NCBI GenBank assembly: GCA_008729055.1
Contig: SDUX01000004.1
Span: 1,488,001-1,552,000 of the forward strand
Source of the DNA: Pyropia haitanensis
Lineage: Eukaryota; Rhodophyta; Bangiophyceae; Bangiales; Bangiaceae
Reading direction: 5' to 3'
DNA: 64,000 bases
The position numbers and the translations under genes were made by a program. A model generated the notes under the pieces. That model saw nothing but the letters and a program-made list of their open reading frames with translations, was not told the origin of the DNA and did no database searches. Numbering within the stretch: position 1 is the stretch's first letter; the number at the start of each line of letters is the position of its first letter. Positions 34,785 to 46,237 of the stretch are shown piece after piece.

Positions 34785-36405
34785 GCGCGCCACCGCCCGC
34801 AAGGGGGAGCCGGCCTTGGTGGCGCGCACGTCCAGCCGAGGCAGCAGCAGACCAAACAAAAAACTTTTTTTTGGGGGCAGTGCGCGGGCTCTCCTGTCGG
34901 CCGGGGGGGCGCCAAACAGCTCGACGGTCACCGTCCAGTGCCTGTCCAGTTGCGGCGGCGACCGCACCAGGAAGACCGAGTCGTCTGCAACGGGCCCCCG
35001 CCGCCACCTTGGACGCTGACGGCCGCCGCGCACGCACGCAGACGATCCAGTCGTCGGTCGGCACTGCCGGCCGCCGCGGCCGCGACAGCGACACGGACGG
35101 CGGCGGCGGCAGCCGCCGCCGCCACGGCCGCCGCGCAACGCGCTGGCGGGGCGGCGGCGCCGACGGCGGCGGCGCCGCGGCCGCGGCGGCGGCCGCGGCA
35201 GTCCCCGCCCCACCCTCCCTTCCGCAGCGGCCGCCCACGCCGACGCCGCTGCCGGGCGTGCCCCCCCCCCGCGCGCTCCCCCTGCAGCCCAATGACGGCG
35301 GCCTCCATCGTCATTCCAAGAGCACAAGACAAAGAGCGCACGCCGAGCCGCCCACCCGCACGTCTGGCGCGGGCGCCACCCGGCGACACTGGTCCAAAAC
35401 AACGTCCCCGGCCAAAGGTAGTGGCGGCAGCCACCGCGCCGCCCGCCAGTGGGGCGCCGCCGTGTGGCCGTCGCGGCCATCGGGCGGCGCCGCCCGACAC
35501 CCATCGACGGCAGCGGTGCCAGCCGGTGACGTCCACCACAAGAGGTCCGCCCCCGGCGCGTCCGCCAGCGTCACCCCGCCGGTGAGCGCCGCGTCACCCC
35601 AAACGCCCACACCCCTCAACAGGCGGCGGGCCAACGCCGACCCGCCGCCTCGCCGCCCGGTCGGCCGTCGTGGCCCGCCCGCGACCGCCGACGCCAGCAC
35701 AGCGCCACGTCCCCGCCACCGCTGCCAGTGCCACGGGGTACGTCCCAAACAAGGCCGCCGCGGCGGCCGGCGGCAACGGCGGCTCCGGCGCCGGCCGCGA
35801 CGGGTCCCACCGGCCAGTGTCGCGCGGCAGCGTGCGCGCAGCCGCGGGCGCCGACGCCACCGGTCGCCCCCCCCCCCCCCCCCCCCCCCCCCACCGCCGC
35901 GCCACGGTTCAGCAGCGACGGCCGCACCGCGGCGGCGGCCGGCGCCGGCGCCGCCACGCCGGCGCACACGCCCGCGTCGGTGCGCAACGGCGTGGCGGGA
36001 GTCGCCGGCACACACCGCCCGCAACGCGCTGCGGCAAGCGGGCGCTGTGCGTGGCCGTCGCGTCGGCGGCCGCGCCCGTCGGCGACGCCGCGCGGAGCGC
36101 CAGGCGGGGTCGCCTACGACATGCCGCTGCCGCCGCCGTCACCGCGTGGAGCACACAAGGTACAGGGGCGTCCACGCGCGCGCGGTCCGTTTTCTCTCTC
36201 ACGTGGCGAGCGCCCGCGGCGATGGAAACGGGCGGAAAAAGTGGGGCGGCCGACGGCGCGGCCGACTCCGTGACGATTGCAGAAGAAAGAAAGGTGGCGG
36301 CGGCGGCGGCGTCCCCCCCCCCCGCCAGCAGCGTCCGCCGCCACCCCGCCGCAGCGGCCGCCTCCCCACGCAGCCAACGTCCGCCGCGACCCCCGCCTCG
36401 GCCGT
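34785..36405. other. convergent intergenic, GT2/RbBP5
   Basis: About 1.6 kb between convergent genes. The first 250 bp are lower GC, with AAACAAAAAACTTTTTTTTG at 34854, plausible 3' UTR of GT2. The rest is GC-rich and gives no recognised product on either strand. Confidence 0.4.
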
Positions 36406-36919
36406 CTACGAGAGTGGAGGTGGACGTACGGCACGCGCGCGCGTCCACGGCGGCGGCGGCGGTGGCGGCGGCAGCCGCCACGACGACAAGGCCGGGGCGT
36501 TGCGCCGGCCGCCACCAACGGTGCGAGGGCGACGGCGGCCGCGGGCTCGCAAACCACAGCGAACACAAACGGGAGGAGACGGGACGGCATGGCCGCCGCC
36601 GCCCCGCACCCGCTCCCCCCGCGCTCCTAAAGGACACGGGCACACCGCCACGTCACGCGGGCGGCGGCGCCCCCGCCGGCTCGGCGGCCACGGCGCGCGC
36701 GTGGGCCCCCTCCCCCACCCCCCCCCCCCCCGCGTCCGCCGACCGCGGCGGGCGGACGGCGGCGCCCCGCCCCCCCCGCCCCCCCGCGGCGCCCCCCCCC
36801 CCGCCTTGGCGCCGCCGCCGCCGCCCTCCCCGCCAACGTCAGCCGACGGTGGGCGGCCACGGCGGCCACGGCCGCGGCGGCCGCCGCCGCCACCGCCACC
36901 ACCGCCGCCGCCACCGCCG

Positions 36920-36956
<37 letters not shown>

Positions 36957-39246
36957 TGCCGCCGCCGCTGCCGCCGCGGCTCCGCGACGCTGGCGGCGGC
37001 GGCTCGGCGTCGGCCGGCGGCGGCGGGCGGGCGGCCACGTCGGCCGCGCGTGCCGCGGCAACGGCGCCCTCCCAGACCGCCGCGGCGGTGGCGGCGGTGG
37101 CCGACGCGGCGGCCGCGGCGGCCGCGGCGACGACGTACCGGTGGGTGGGCGGGAGGGGGCGGAGGTGCGGGTCCCGGCCGAGCAGCACCGGCACCGCGTA
37201 CGGGGTGCGCCGCACCGCCGCGGCGGGTGCCGCCGCGGCGGCGGCGCCGGCCGCGCCGGCCGCGCCGACGGCGCCCGCCTCCTCCTCCGAGTCGTCGGAA
37301 AACCACGGCACGGGCACCTCGGTGAGGAGGTCGACGACCCCCCCCTCGGCGGCGGCGCGCGCCGCCTCGGCCTCCGCGCCCGCCGCGACATTGTCGCGGA
37401 CGTCAAACTCGTCCTCGGCCTCCTCGTACAGCTCGTTCTCGTCGAGCTCGGTAAACTCGGGCGCGAACGCCGACCAGTTCTCCGACGCGGAGCGGGACCA
37501 CACGTACACGCCGCCGGTGCTGGTGCCGAGCGTGGCCAGCACCGCCCGCCGCGGGTGCTGCGCCAGCGCCGCGACCGACTCGCGGGGGCCCGCGAGGGAG
37601 CGCTCCAGCTCGTGCGCCGGCTGCCGCAGCACCAGCACCCGGTGGTCCGCGTCCGACGTGGACGCCAGGATAAAGTCGCCGTCAAACGAAAAGGTCGCCG
37701 ACGTGAACTGCACCCGGTTGATGCGGTCGTGGAAGGTGCCGGTTGGGGTCAGCTCCACCGTGGGGGGGGGGGCGGGCGCCAGCGCCGCCGCCGCGGCCGC
37801 CGGACCCCCCGGCGGCGGCGACGCGGCGGGCGTCACCGCCGGCGTCACCGCCGGCGTGCCAAACGGCGACGGCGACGGCGACACGGACGATGGCGGGCGG
37901 GGCGACGGGGACAGCGCCCGCGACGGGGCCACCGCCGTGGCGTCGGCGGCCGCCCCCCCCGCCGCCGGGCTCGACGCGCGCCCGCCCGGCGGCGGCGGCG
38001 GCAGCGGCGGCAGCGACGGCGCGGCGGTGCGGCCCGCGGCGGGCGGCCCGCCGCGGCCGCCGCGGCGGCCGCCGCCGCCGCCGCGGTGCGGCCGCAGCGG
38101 GTCCAGACCCGCCGACGCAAAGACGCGGAGGTAGCGGTCGCCGCAGACCGCCACAAACGCGTCGCCGCGGCGGGAAAAGACGATGGAGCGGATGCCCATG
38201 GAGAGGGGCACCGGCAGCCGGGCGGTGCCGACGTGGGTGGCCAGCCGGGGGGGGGGCGCGCGCGGCAGAGGCGCCGCCGCGGGCGTCGGCGGCGGCGCGC
38301 CGCCGGCCGCCGCCGCTGCCCCGCCTGCATCGTCTGCCGTGTCCATCGCGACGACGCCCGCATCGCCACCGTTGGGTACACCCGCCCCTGACAGCAGCGG
38401 CGGCTTGGCACCACTCGCGGCAGCCTCAGCGGCAGCCTTGCCGTCGGTAGGGGCGGCCACGGTGGCGGCGGTCGCGTCGTCGTCGCCCGCGGCAGCCGCC
38501 AGCACCCCCCCCCCCCCCCCAACGAAAATAGGTGTACCACCCCCCCAACGGCCGCCCGCAGGAGGAGCTCCCCCCGCCGGTCCCACGCGACCGCCACGTC
38601 CGCGTGGCGCTTGCCGCGGCCGCCCCAGCCCGGCGCGGTGCCGCCCACGCCCGCCGCGCCGCCCGGCGCCGCCGTCTCTGCCGCCACCGTCAGCAGCTGC
38701 GCGCGCAGCGGGGCGGTGCCCGCCGGCGGTGCCGCCGCCACCGACACGCCATCGGTGGCGGCGGCGGCGGCGGCGGCGGTGGGGGCGGCGGCCGCCCAGC
38801 CGCCCGGCGTGTAGTCGACGACCACCCCGTCGCGGGTGACGCCCCACGCGCCGAGGCAGGCCGGCGGCAGTGCCGGCGGCGGCGGCGGCAGCGGCGGCAC
38901 GGTGCCCGCCGCGGCGGCGACGCCATCCGCGCACGGGGCGTCCGCCCCCCCCCCACCCCCCCCGCGGCGCCGCCCGGCACGCCAAACGCGAGCAGCACCG
39001 GCGCGGCGCCAACGACGGCGACGGCCACGACGCCGGGCACCCGCGGGTGCGCCGCGACCGCCGCGACAACCCCGTCCACGTGGACGACGCCGAGCGTCGC
39101 GGCGTCACCAACCGCCCACAGCCGCACCCGGCCGTCGGCGTGGGCGGAAAAGAGGTGCCGCCCGTCGCGCGGCGCCGCAAACGCCACCGCCGTGACCAGG
39201 GGGGGGTGCTCGCTGGGGGGAGGGGGGGGGGCAGCGACGCTGGCCG

Positions 39247-39304
<58 letters not shown>

Positions 39305-39348
39305 CCAGGCGTCGCGGCCGCCACGGTGGCGGCCGCCCCCCCGTCTCG

Positions 39349-39381
<33 letters not shown>

Positions 39382-39672
39382 ACCGTCAGTGTGGGTGCGT
39401 TTGGCGGCAGCCGCGGCCGCCGCGCGTGCCGCGCGCGCCGCCTCGGCCGGCGCCGTTGGCGTCAGCAGCCGCGCGACGGAGCGGGTGTCAAAGTCCCACA
39501 CGATCACCGCGCCCGTCGACGTGCCGACGGCGAGCAGGTTGCCCGTCCGGTTGAACGCCATGCACGTGCCGCGCGCGTCGGGGGTGGCGGTTGCCGCCTC
39601 CGTGTCGAGGAACTGCTCGATGGTGCCCATCAGGTCGCGCGACTCAAACGGGTTGAGCAGCGCCCGGTTCAT
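36406..39672 (-). CDS. RBBP5: RbBP5/Swd1, WD40 subunit of COMPASS/SET1 histone H3K4 methyltransferase
   Basis: WD40 scaffold that, with Ash2L, activates SET1/MLL H3K4 methyltransferases. Start MNRALLNPFESRDL at 39672; the first blade is CMAFNRTGNLLAVGTSTGAV, VIVWDFDTRSVARLL, as in RbBP5 (FNRxGxLLAVGxxDGxIVIWDFxTR). Later blades lie in two other frames (SAHADGRVRLWAVGD; VAVAWDRRGELLLRAA) and return to the first (MGIRSIVFSRRGDAFVAVCG; FTSATFSFDGDFILASTSDA; HPRRAVLATLGTSTGGVYVW). After the propeller the family signature NWSAFAPEFTELDENELYEE and the acidic hinge PWFSDDSEEE follow. Frame changes fall at G/C runs 39199-39231, 38945-38963 and 38505-38520. After SDDSEEE, LRPLPPTHRYVV leads into Gly-rich sequence; the true C-terminus may be 36406 or 36627, depending on frame. 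Confidence 0.87.
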
Positions 39673-40013
39673 CGTGGCCGACAGCGGGGGGGGGTGCGTG
39701 CGGGCGGGAGGTCGGGCTGGGACAAGTGTCACCACAGAAAGAGGAAGAAGCAAAGGATGGGAGGCGAGGGCGGCAGGAGGGGGGGGGCGGGAGGGGCGAC
39801 GACCCCCCAAGTGAAACGAGGCTCTGCGACAGAGGACACCCAGGGGGGGGGGGAGGCGAGGGGTAGCAGCACCGGGAGACACGAGCGGCGCGGCGTAGGG
39901 GGCGAGCGTGGCGGCGAGCAAACCCGTGCGGGGCGGGGCGACCAAACAGGGCGGGGCGTCACGTACCGCGACGCAGCCGCAGCGGCGGAAGCCACCCACG
40001 GCCACTCACCGTC

Positions 40014-40018
40014 ATGCG

Positions 40019-40085
<67 letters not shown>

Positions 40086-40094
40086 CCACCGCCG

Positions 40095-40144
<50 letters not shown>

Positions 40145-40147
40145 CCA
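40014..40147. repeat. GCC-type triplet repeat tract
   Basis: About 44 near-perfect GCC triplets interrupted by a few CAC or GCA units. Reads as poly-Pro, poly-Ala or poly-Arg depending on frame. Lies about 340-480 bp upstream of the RbBP5 start, outside any recognised coding sequence. Confidence 0.8.
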
Positions 40148-40554
40148 GCCCGGCGTCTGCTACACGACGCCCCCACAGCGGGCAGGCCCGCTGGGGAACG
40201 ACGCCCCGCCGGCGCCACCGCCGGGCGGTCGCACCGGCGGTGCGGCGGCGGCAAGGGCGTGGGGGTCCCTCGGTGGATGAGGGCGAGGAGGGGGGGGGGG
40301 GGGGGGGGGGGAGGGAAAGGGGGGCGGAAGGGCTTCTTGCCAACCCAACTGCAAACGGCACGCCCGGGCGGGAGAGGGGGGGGGGGGGGGGGGGGGCGCC
40401 ACGCAGCCAGCCGCGGCGCGCGACGAGCGGCGCGCGACGCGCAGCGGCACGACGGACACGGGACACGGTCACGGGGCCGGCGCGCCAAAGGCGGGCGCAC
40501 AGACGCGGCGGTCGCGACGGCGCGCACCCGTCGGTCATTGCCGAGCGCGTTGGG

Positions 40555-40571
40555 TCCCGCCAATGGCGGGA
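40555..40571. promoter_or_regulatory. E2F-like palindrome containing CCAAT
   Basis: TCCCGCCAATGGCGGGA is a perfect 7-bp inverted repeat around AAT. Each arm followed by A gives GGCGGGAA, the classical E2F/DP half site; the centre also forms CCAAT. About 885 bp upstream of RbBP5 on its strand. Binding is inferred from the motif only. Confidence 0.35.
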
Positions 40572-40666
40572 AGTGGAGCGGCACGCTTTTGGTACGTTTC
40601 GGGAATCGAGCAGTCAACCTGATGGACGACCGAACGCGACGTGCGCGAAAACACCCAAAACTTTGG

Positions 40667-40685
40667 TATACAGTACCGTACAACG
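40667..40685. promoter_or_regulatory. GTACCGTAC element
   Basis: TATACAGTACCGTACAACG, sharing GTACCGTACAA with the element at 24893. It sits in a lower-GC patch with CCCAAAACTTTGG just before it. Confidence 0.25.
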
Positions 40686-41811
40686 ACGGACGCCGCGTCG
40701 GTCGCCCACACAAACTGTCCCGGCCGCTGCGCAAAGAGTGGACCACCACCGCGGCCGCGTCTGCACCCTCGACAGCCCGCACCGTCGGACGCCGCCAGCG
40801 CCCGCACCCGCCGCCCCCAGCCGCCATCCCGCCGCACCCACCAACCGCCGCGCGCCACCAGCGGCCGCCCGTCCCGCTGCATCCTCCCGCCAGCGCCCAG
40901 TGTCCCCGCCTAGCCGCCGCCCCGCGGCCGCCGCCGCACCCGCACCAGCCGCGGCGGCACGAGGGCGCGGACCGGGCGGTGCACCCACGACACGAGGTGC
41001 CGCCGCCGCCCGCGAGGCGAGCGTGCCACCGCCTCGCCTCGGCCGCGCCACGCCGCCGCCGCCGCCGCCGCCGGTGCGCCGTCGCGCTGCGGTCGGCTGC
41101 GGTCGCCGCTGGCCACGGCGTGCGCGGCGGCACGGCCCGCCGCGCGGCGTCGCGCTGGCGCGCGTCGACGCCGCCCACGGGCGGGTCTGCCGCCGGCCGC
41201 GTCGCGGCCGCGACGCGCACGGCGCCGCTGTGGGGGCCCGCCGTGGCTGCCCGTCGCCGTGGGCGCGACAGCCCCCCCCGCCGTCGCCTGCCGGTGCCGC
41301 CGCTCGACGCGCCGACGGCGGCGACGGTGGCGGGCGCCCGCGTGGCCCGCCCGCTGTCGCGGCGCGCCGCGGCCAGACGGCGGCGGGGCGCCGACGCGGC
41401 CGCCGACGGCTCGGCCGACCGCCGGGTGGGCGGCTCGGCGGGCGGTGCCGCCGCGCGGCGGCGGCCGTCGGGAGCCCCAGGACGCGGCGGCGTGGCCGGC
41501 TTGGACCCCTGTGCACGGGCTCCGCGCCGGCGGCGGCGTCGTCGACGCGCTCGCTAGGCCGCGCTTGTCGGGGAAGACGACCGCGGCACGCTGTCGCCGC
41601 CAGTCCCGCCGTCGGCGATGCCGTTTGGCGCCGCCACGCACGCGGCGGTTTCCCCCGACCGACGGCAGACCGCGGCGGGCCGCTGTTGACGGTGGCCGAC
41701 GAGGTCACGCCGGCGGCGCCGCGGCTGGCCGCCCAGAGCTTTCCAGTAGAGCACCCGATGCGGTGGGACCGTGCGCGGCGCACGGATCCGTCAGCAGCAG
41801 CCCTACCCCCC

Positions 41812-41825
41812 CTGTACGGTACACC
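41812..41825. promoter_or_regulatory. GTACGGTAC element, inverse of the 24893 copy
   Basis: CTGTACGGTACACC; its reverse complement shares AGGTGTACCGTACA (extending one base right) with 24892-24905. Located just 3' of the unrecognised minus-strand gene, so its target is unclear. Confidence 0.25.
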
Positions 41826-41954
41826 TCACGCTGTCGCCGCCCCCCCGCGAAACACCCTCGCGCAGGAAGGATGCCCCACACGGACCGCGTCAACGGCTCA
41901 GCCAGCCCCGTCCTCAATGAAACACATCCAACCGGCCACCACAGAGCAGCGCGG

Positions 41955-42884
41955 TCAGCCGCGGTACGCCCCACCCGGGACCTCCCCGCTCTTGGCCCAC
42001 AGCGCCGCCGCGGCGGCGTCGTCCGTCGCCGCCGGGTCCACCTTACCCCGCGACGGGGGCCCCTTGAGGCCCACACACGACAGCCTCCCATACTCCACCG
42101 CCCGCACGTCCGCCTGGACGGCGGCGTAGACGAGCGGGCAGGCGTCGGCGTCGCCCGAGTGGCTGAGCGCGCACACAACGGCGCTCCTCAACGCCGCCCC
42201 ACAGCGCGGACACGGTCGCCGTGCCGACGAGGGCCGGCGCGCGTCCAGCCGCGCCGCGCGAGCACCGCCAGCACCGGGGGCGTGGCGCCGCCGCCGGCCG
42301 CGGCGGCCAGCCGGCGGGCCCGCTCGCGGGTGAGGCGGGTGCTCGCCAGCACGGACCGCGCGGGCGCCGCCGACGGCGCGTCGGCCCGTGCCAGCGCCCC
42401 GCCGTCGAGGTCGACGCCCCCCGCACGACCGGTGCGGGTGGGAGGAGACGCGGCCGACGCGCGCGCCGGGGGTGGCGCCGCGCACCGACCGCAGCACGCC
42501 CGCCAGCGCACGGCGGCCGCGGTGGCGGGCGGCCACCGGCAGCTGCTGGCCGTGCTGGCGCGCCGCGCGTCCGCGGCGGCATCGTGCCGCCCGCGGTGGG
42601 GCGCAGCCCGTCGAGCGCCGCGTGGGCCGCCGCCAACGGGGCCGCCAACGCCTGCGCCGACGCCAGGTCCGCCGTGTCGGCCCGTGCCGCCGGCGGTGGG
42701 GGGCCGCCGCGGCGAGCGCCGCCCGGATGGTGGCGGCGGCGGCCCGCCCACGCGCCACGCGCCGCACCGCGATGGTCACGAGCGCGCCTTTGGGGGCCAT
42801 GTGGCGGGCGGCCTCACAGATGAGCACCGTCTTGCCGGCCTGGGGCTCGAGGTTGGCCATCGTCCAGGTCTTGGATGGCGCCAT
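41955..42884 (-). CDS. unrecognised protein; N- and C-terminal parts look coding, middle frame uncertain
   Basis: I do not recognise this family. The first ~65 codons from 42884 look genuine (MAPSKTWTMANLEPQAGKTV, LICEAARHMAPKGALVTIAV), as does the end (CALSHSGDADACPLVYAAVQ, ADVRAVEYGRLSCVGLKGPP, ALWAKSGEVPGGAYRG stop). In between, normal-looking sequence appears in other frames (ADTADLASAQALAAPLAAAH; SVLASTRLTRERARRLAAAA), so one or two homopolymer frame errors or introns are likely. AGKT is not in a P-loop context (no GxxxxGK). Just upstream the minus strand is pyrimidine-rich ending in AAG, so 42884 may be near the start of a second exon; MARRFRSLYG at 43194 could be a first exon. Confidence 0.4.
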   Translation of the reverse strand: MAPSKTWTMANLEPQAGKTVLICEAARHMAPKGALVTIAVRRVARGRAAAATIRAALAAAAPHRRRHGPTRRTWRRRRRWRPRWRRPTRRSTGCAPPRAARCRRGRAARQHGQQLPVAARHRGRRALAGVLRSVRGATPGARVGRVSSHPHRSCGGRRPRRRGAGTGRRAVGGARAVRAGEHPPHPRAGPPAGRRGRRRRHAPGAGGARAARLDARRPSSARRPCPRCGAALRSAVVCALSHSGDADACPLVYAAVQADVRAVEYGRLSCVGLKGPPSRGKVDPAATDDAAAAALWAKSGEVPGGAYRG

Positions 42885-43637
42885 GGCCGCTTGGGGGGTG
42901 GGGGGGAGGGGGGGAACAAGGCGGTGGAGAGCCCAGCGACGGGCGGGCGGCTATGAGCGAACGGTGCGGACAGCACAAGCTTGAGCAGGGGGAGGTAGAG
43001 AGCGGGTAGGGTGGTCGGGGTCGGGCAGCAGGAGGGATGGGTGCGACTTGACGCGGGGCAGGAAGACAGCACAAGCGACAGAGGCAGAGGAAAGGCAGAG
43101 GTCGGGGGGCTGGTGCGGCAGCACTGAGGGACGTGCCAAGAAGCAGCAGCCGCCGACCACCGACCCCGTAGAGGGACCTAAAGCGCCGAGCCATGCATCC
43201 GCGGGGACCTTGTGATTCCCCTGGGCGGCCATGGAGAGGCGCGCAGGGCCCACCTGCGCAGCCTCCATCACGCACACGCGGCCGCGGGGCGCACACGCGG
43301 CGGGGATGGCAAGCACGCGCGGCGGGCGCGTCCAGCACGGGTCACAGCTGCCCCTGCAACGGCCAGCCGGGGAAGCTCGCCTCTCGGTTGCCGCGCAGGG
43401 GGAGCTCCGCGCCGCCACGGGCGGCGCGCGGGCGGACGCTCTGGGCGGCCGCCCCCTAGCCGCGCGCGACGACGCGCGGCGCGACGCGCCCATCCATTGT
43501 CGGGGCGCGCGCCGCGGCGCACGCGCGCCGCCATCACACAAGCAATGGCGGCGGCACCGGGACGGGTGCGGCCGCCCAACCGCGCCACCAGCGCCCGTCG
43601 ACGCGCACGGGGCCGCGGCGCGGCGGCGGCGGCGGCG

Positions 43638-43676
<39 letters not shown>

Positions 43677-44019
43677 AGGCCGCCGCGGCGCGCCTCGGCG
43701 CGGCGCCCCCCCCCCCCCCCCCCCAGGCGCGGCCGGCAGCGCCCGCGGCGGCGGCCGCGGCCGCCGCCGCCGCGCCGCCGCGGCGGCGGCCACGCACGCC
43801 GCCCGCGGCGGCGGCGGCCCGCGCCGCGGCCGCCGCGGCCGCGGCCGCGGCCGACCCGCGCGGCGCGCGCCGCCGGCGGGGTCCGAGGCGACCCCGCGCC
43901 GCCGCCGCCGCCGCCCGCCGCGGCGCGTGCGGCGGCCGCCCGTCGCGCCGCGCCCGCGCTTGCCTTGGCGGCGGCGCCGGCGGCGACCGCGGCGGCGGCC
44001 ATCCCCCGCGGCGACAGCA

Positions 44020-44080
<61 letters not shown>

Positions 44081-44398
44081 ACGCGGCGGGCGGGCGGGCG
44101 GGCGGCTGCGCACGCCGCCACCACGCGCGCCGCCCGGCCTCCCCAGCGCGTCGTATCGCCACAGCGGCATCGCCACAGCGGCGTCCCGTCACGCGCGCGG
44201 GCGGGCGCCCGCACGCGCCGGGCGGGCCGCCGCCCATCAAGGCGCACGCACCCCCCCCCACCCCCCCCCCCCCCCCCCCCCCCCCGCCCACCTTCCCTCC
44301 CCGTCCGCACCCCACCCCCCCCCCCGCCCACCCTCCCTTCCCGCCCGCACCCCCCTCCCCCCTCCCCCCTCCCCCCTCCCCCCTCTGTCACCGTCCCG
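42885..44398. other. intergenic, GC-rich, upstream of the unrecognised gene
   Basis: About 1.5 kb. The part from 42920 to 43250 has lower GC and may be the 5' region of the unrecognised minus-strand gene. 43500-44400 is nearly pure G/C with GGC tracts (43620-43678, 44023-44081) and a (CCCCCCT)n stretch at 44347-44384 whose other strand could form G-quadruplexes. No gene recognised. Confidence 0.4.
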
Positions 44399-44916
44399 TC
44401 ACGCCAAGTCAGGCAGGCACCCCCCCCCCACCCCACCCCCCACCTCCAGGGCGCCCACCAGTGCCCCCCCCCCGCGCTCCGCCACGCGCGCTCCACATCC
44501 TCCGTAGCGACGAGGAGCCCCACCCACCCCCCCCCCACCGCCCGTCGCCGCCGTCCACGCCCACCACCCGCGACGCGCGCAGCCGCGCGACCGCCGCCGC
44601 CACGTCGTGCGCGGCCGGCGCGGGGTGTGGCCCCCAGCCGCCGCCGCCGCCGCCGCCGCCACCGCCACCGCCACCCCCACCGCCGCCGCCGTGCGCGGCG
44701 CGCCCGTGGAGCGCCGCGACCGCCGCGGGGAGGTCCCGCACGGCCATGGCCGGCAGCCCCGACGCGCGGAGCGTCGCGGCGACCGCGGCGGCGGCGAGGA
44801 GCTCGGCCGGCGCGAGCGCCGCGAGGCTCGCCTCGGTCGTGGACGCGGCGGTCAGGTCCCGCGCCGCCCGCTGCACGTGGCCGACCGTCACGGTGATGGG
44901 GGCGGCGGCGGCGGTA

Positions 44917-44973
<57 letters not shown>

Positions 44974-45217
44974 TCGCTACCGGCAAGCACCTCGTCGGCT
45001 CCGCCGCCCGCCCCCGCCACGGGCGCTGGCGCCGCGGCCACGCCGGCCGTCGCGTCGGCGGCGGCAATGGCCGCGGCGGCCTCGACCGCCACGTCCACCG
45101 CGCGGCGGGCGATTGCCAGCACCCGCCGCACGTCGCCCGAGACGGTCGCGACCTTGCGGGCGGCCATCTCCACCGCCGCGGGTGCCCACACCACCTCTGG
45201 TGACGAGGCGCCGCCGC

Positions 45218-45253
<36 letters not shown>

Positions 45254-46203
45254 CGCGGTCACCGCGGGTGCCCCGCGGCGGCCCGCCGCGGACGGCCGAC
45301 ACGTCGTCGAGCGCCGCGCTGAGGATGGTCGTCAGCTGCGCGGCGGTGTACGGCATGTAGATGAGCCGGCCGACGCCGAGGCGCGACGCGAGCCGCGGCA
45401 GCAGCAGCCGCTCGGGCAGGTCCATCGTGTTGCTAATGCCAATGACGGCCAGCGCCGCCGCGGACCGGGTGGGCCACTCGAGGAGGTCAAACAGCACCCG
45501 CGGCCGGCGCGTGACGAGCGCGTCCATCTCGTCAATGACCAGGATGGTCACCGTCGGGTCGTCCCGGTCCGCCCGCGCCGCGCGGCCGGCGGCCGCCGTC
45601 CCCGCCTTTTTCCTCTTTCGCCCCGCCGCCGCCGCACCTCCCCGCGGCCAGCGCGAGTGGAGGAGCGCCGCGGCACGCCCCGGCGGCGTGCCCGCCACCC
45701 CCGACACGGCCTCGTACAGCGCGGAATACGCGGCGGCCGGGTCGGGCAGCGCCATGCCATTGACCTCGACGACCCGCAGCGGCCGCGCGGGCGGCGGCGG
45801 CGGCCCGCGGCGGACCGCCTCGGCCAGCACCGCCCGGACGGTGGCGGTCTTGCCCGTCCCCGGCACGCCGCTAATGTACAGGCTGCGGACGGCCGGGGCG
45901 GCGGCGGTGGCGGCGGCGACAAAGTCGCGGAGCTCGTCCATCTCGGCTTCACGGCAGGGCAGGGCGGTCGGGGGGGGGGCCGCCGTGGGGGGGGCCGCCA
46001 CGCCCACGTCGCCATCGTACATGGGGGGGGGGGGGGGGGGGGGGGCGGGGCGGCAGCAGCCCGCCGCCGGGACGGTGTCGAGGGGGGGGGGGGAGCGTCC
46101 GTACGCCTCGACCCGCGGTGGCGGGGGGTGGCGGCCGACGCCGCCGCGGCGCGGTGACCACGACGGCGGCCGCGGCCGCCACGCCCGTCGTCCATGTCAT
46201 CGT

Positions 46204-46237
<34 letters not shown>

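Larger units (their letters stand above)
39673..41954. other. 2.3 kb upstream of RbBP5, promoter-like elements, no gene seen
   Basis: GC-rich, with a long GCC/GCN triplet tract at 40014-40150, several G runs and two short lower-GC patches (40580-40690 and 41800-41950). The long frames on both strands are Arg/Pro/Ala low complexity. An E2F-like palindrome and two GTAC elements are listed separately. Confidence 0.4.

Noticed and set aside
34800..35010. Minus-strand stretch reading DDSVFLVRSPPQLDRHWTVT beyond the GT2 stop
   Set aside because: Protein-like for ~60 codons, but no start, no family and it abuts low complexity on both sides; more likely 3' flank of GT2.
42814..43338. Minus-strand frame starting MLDAPAARACHPRRVCAPRP as a separate gene
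   Set aside because: Only MARRFRSLYG near 43194 looks protein-like; it may be a first exon of the neighbouring gene, the rest is low complexity.
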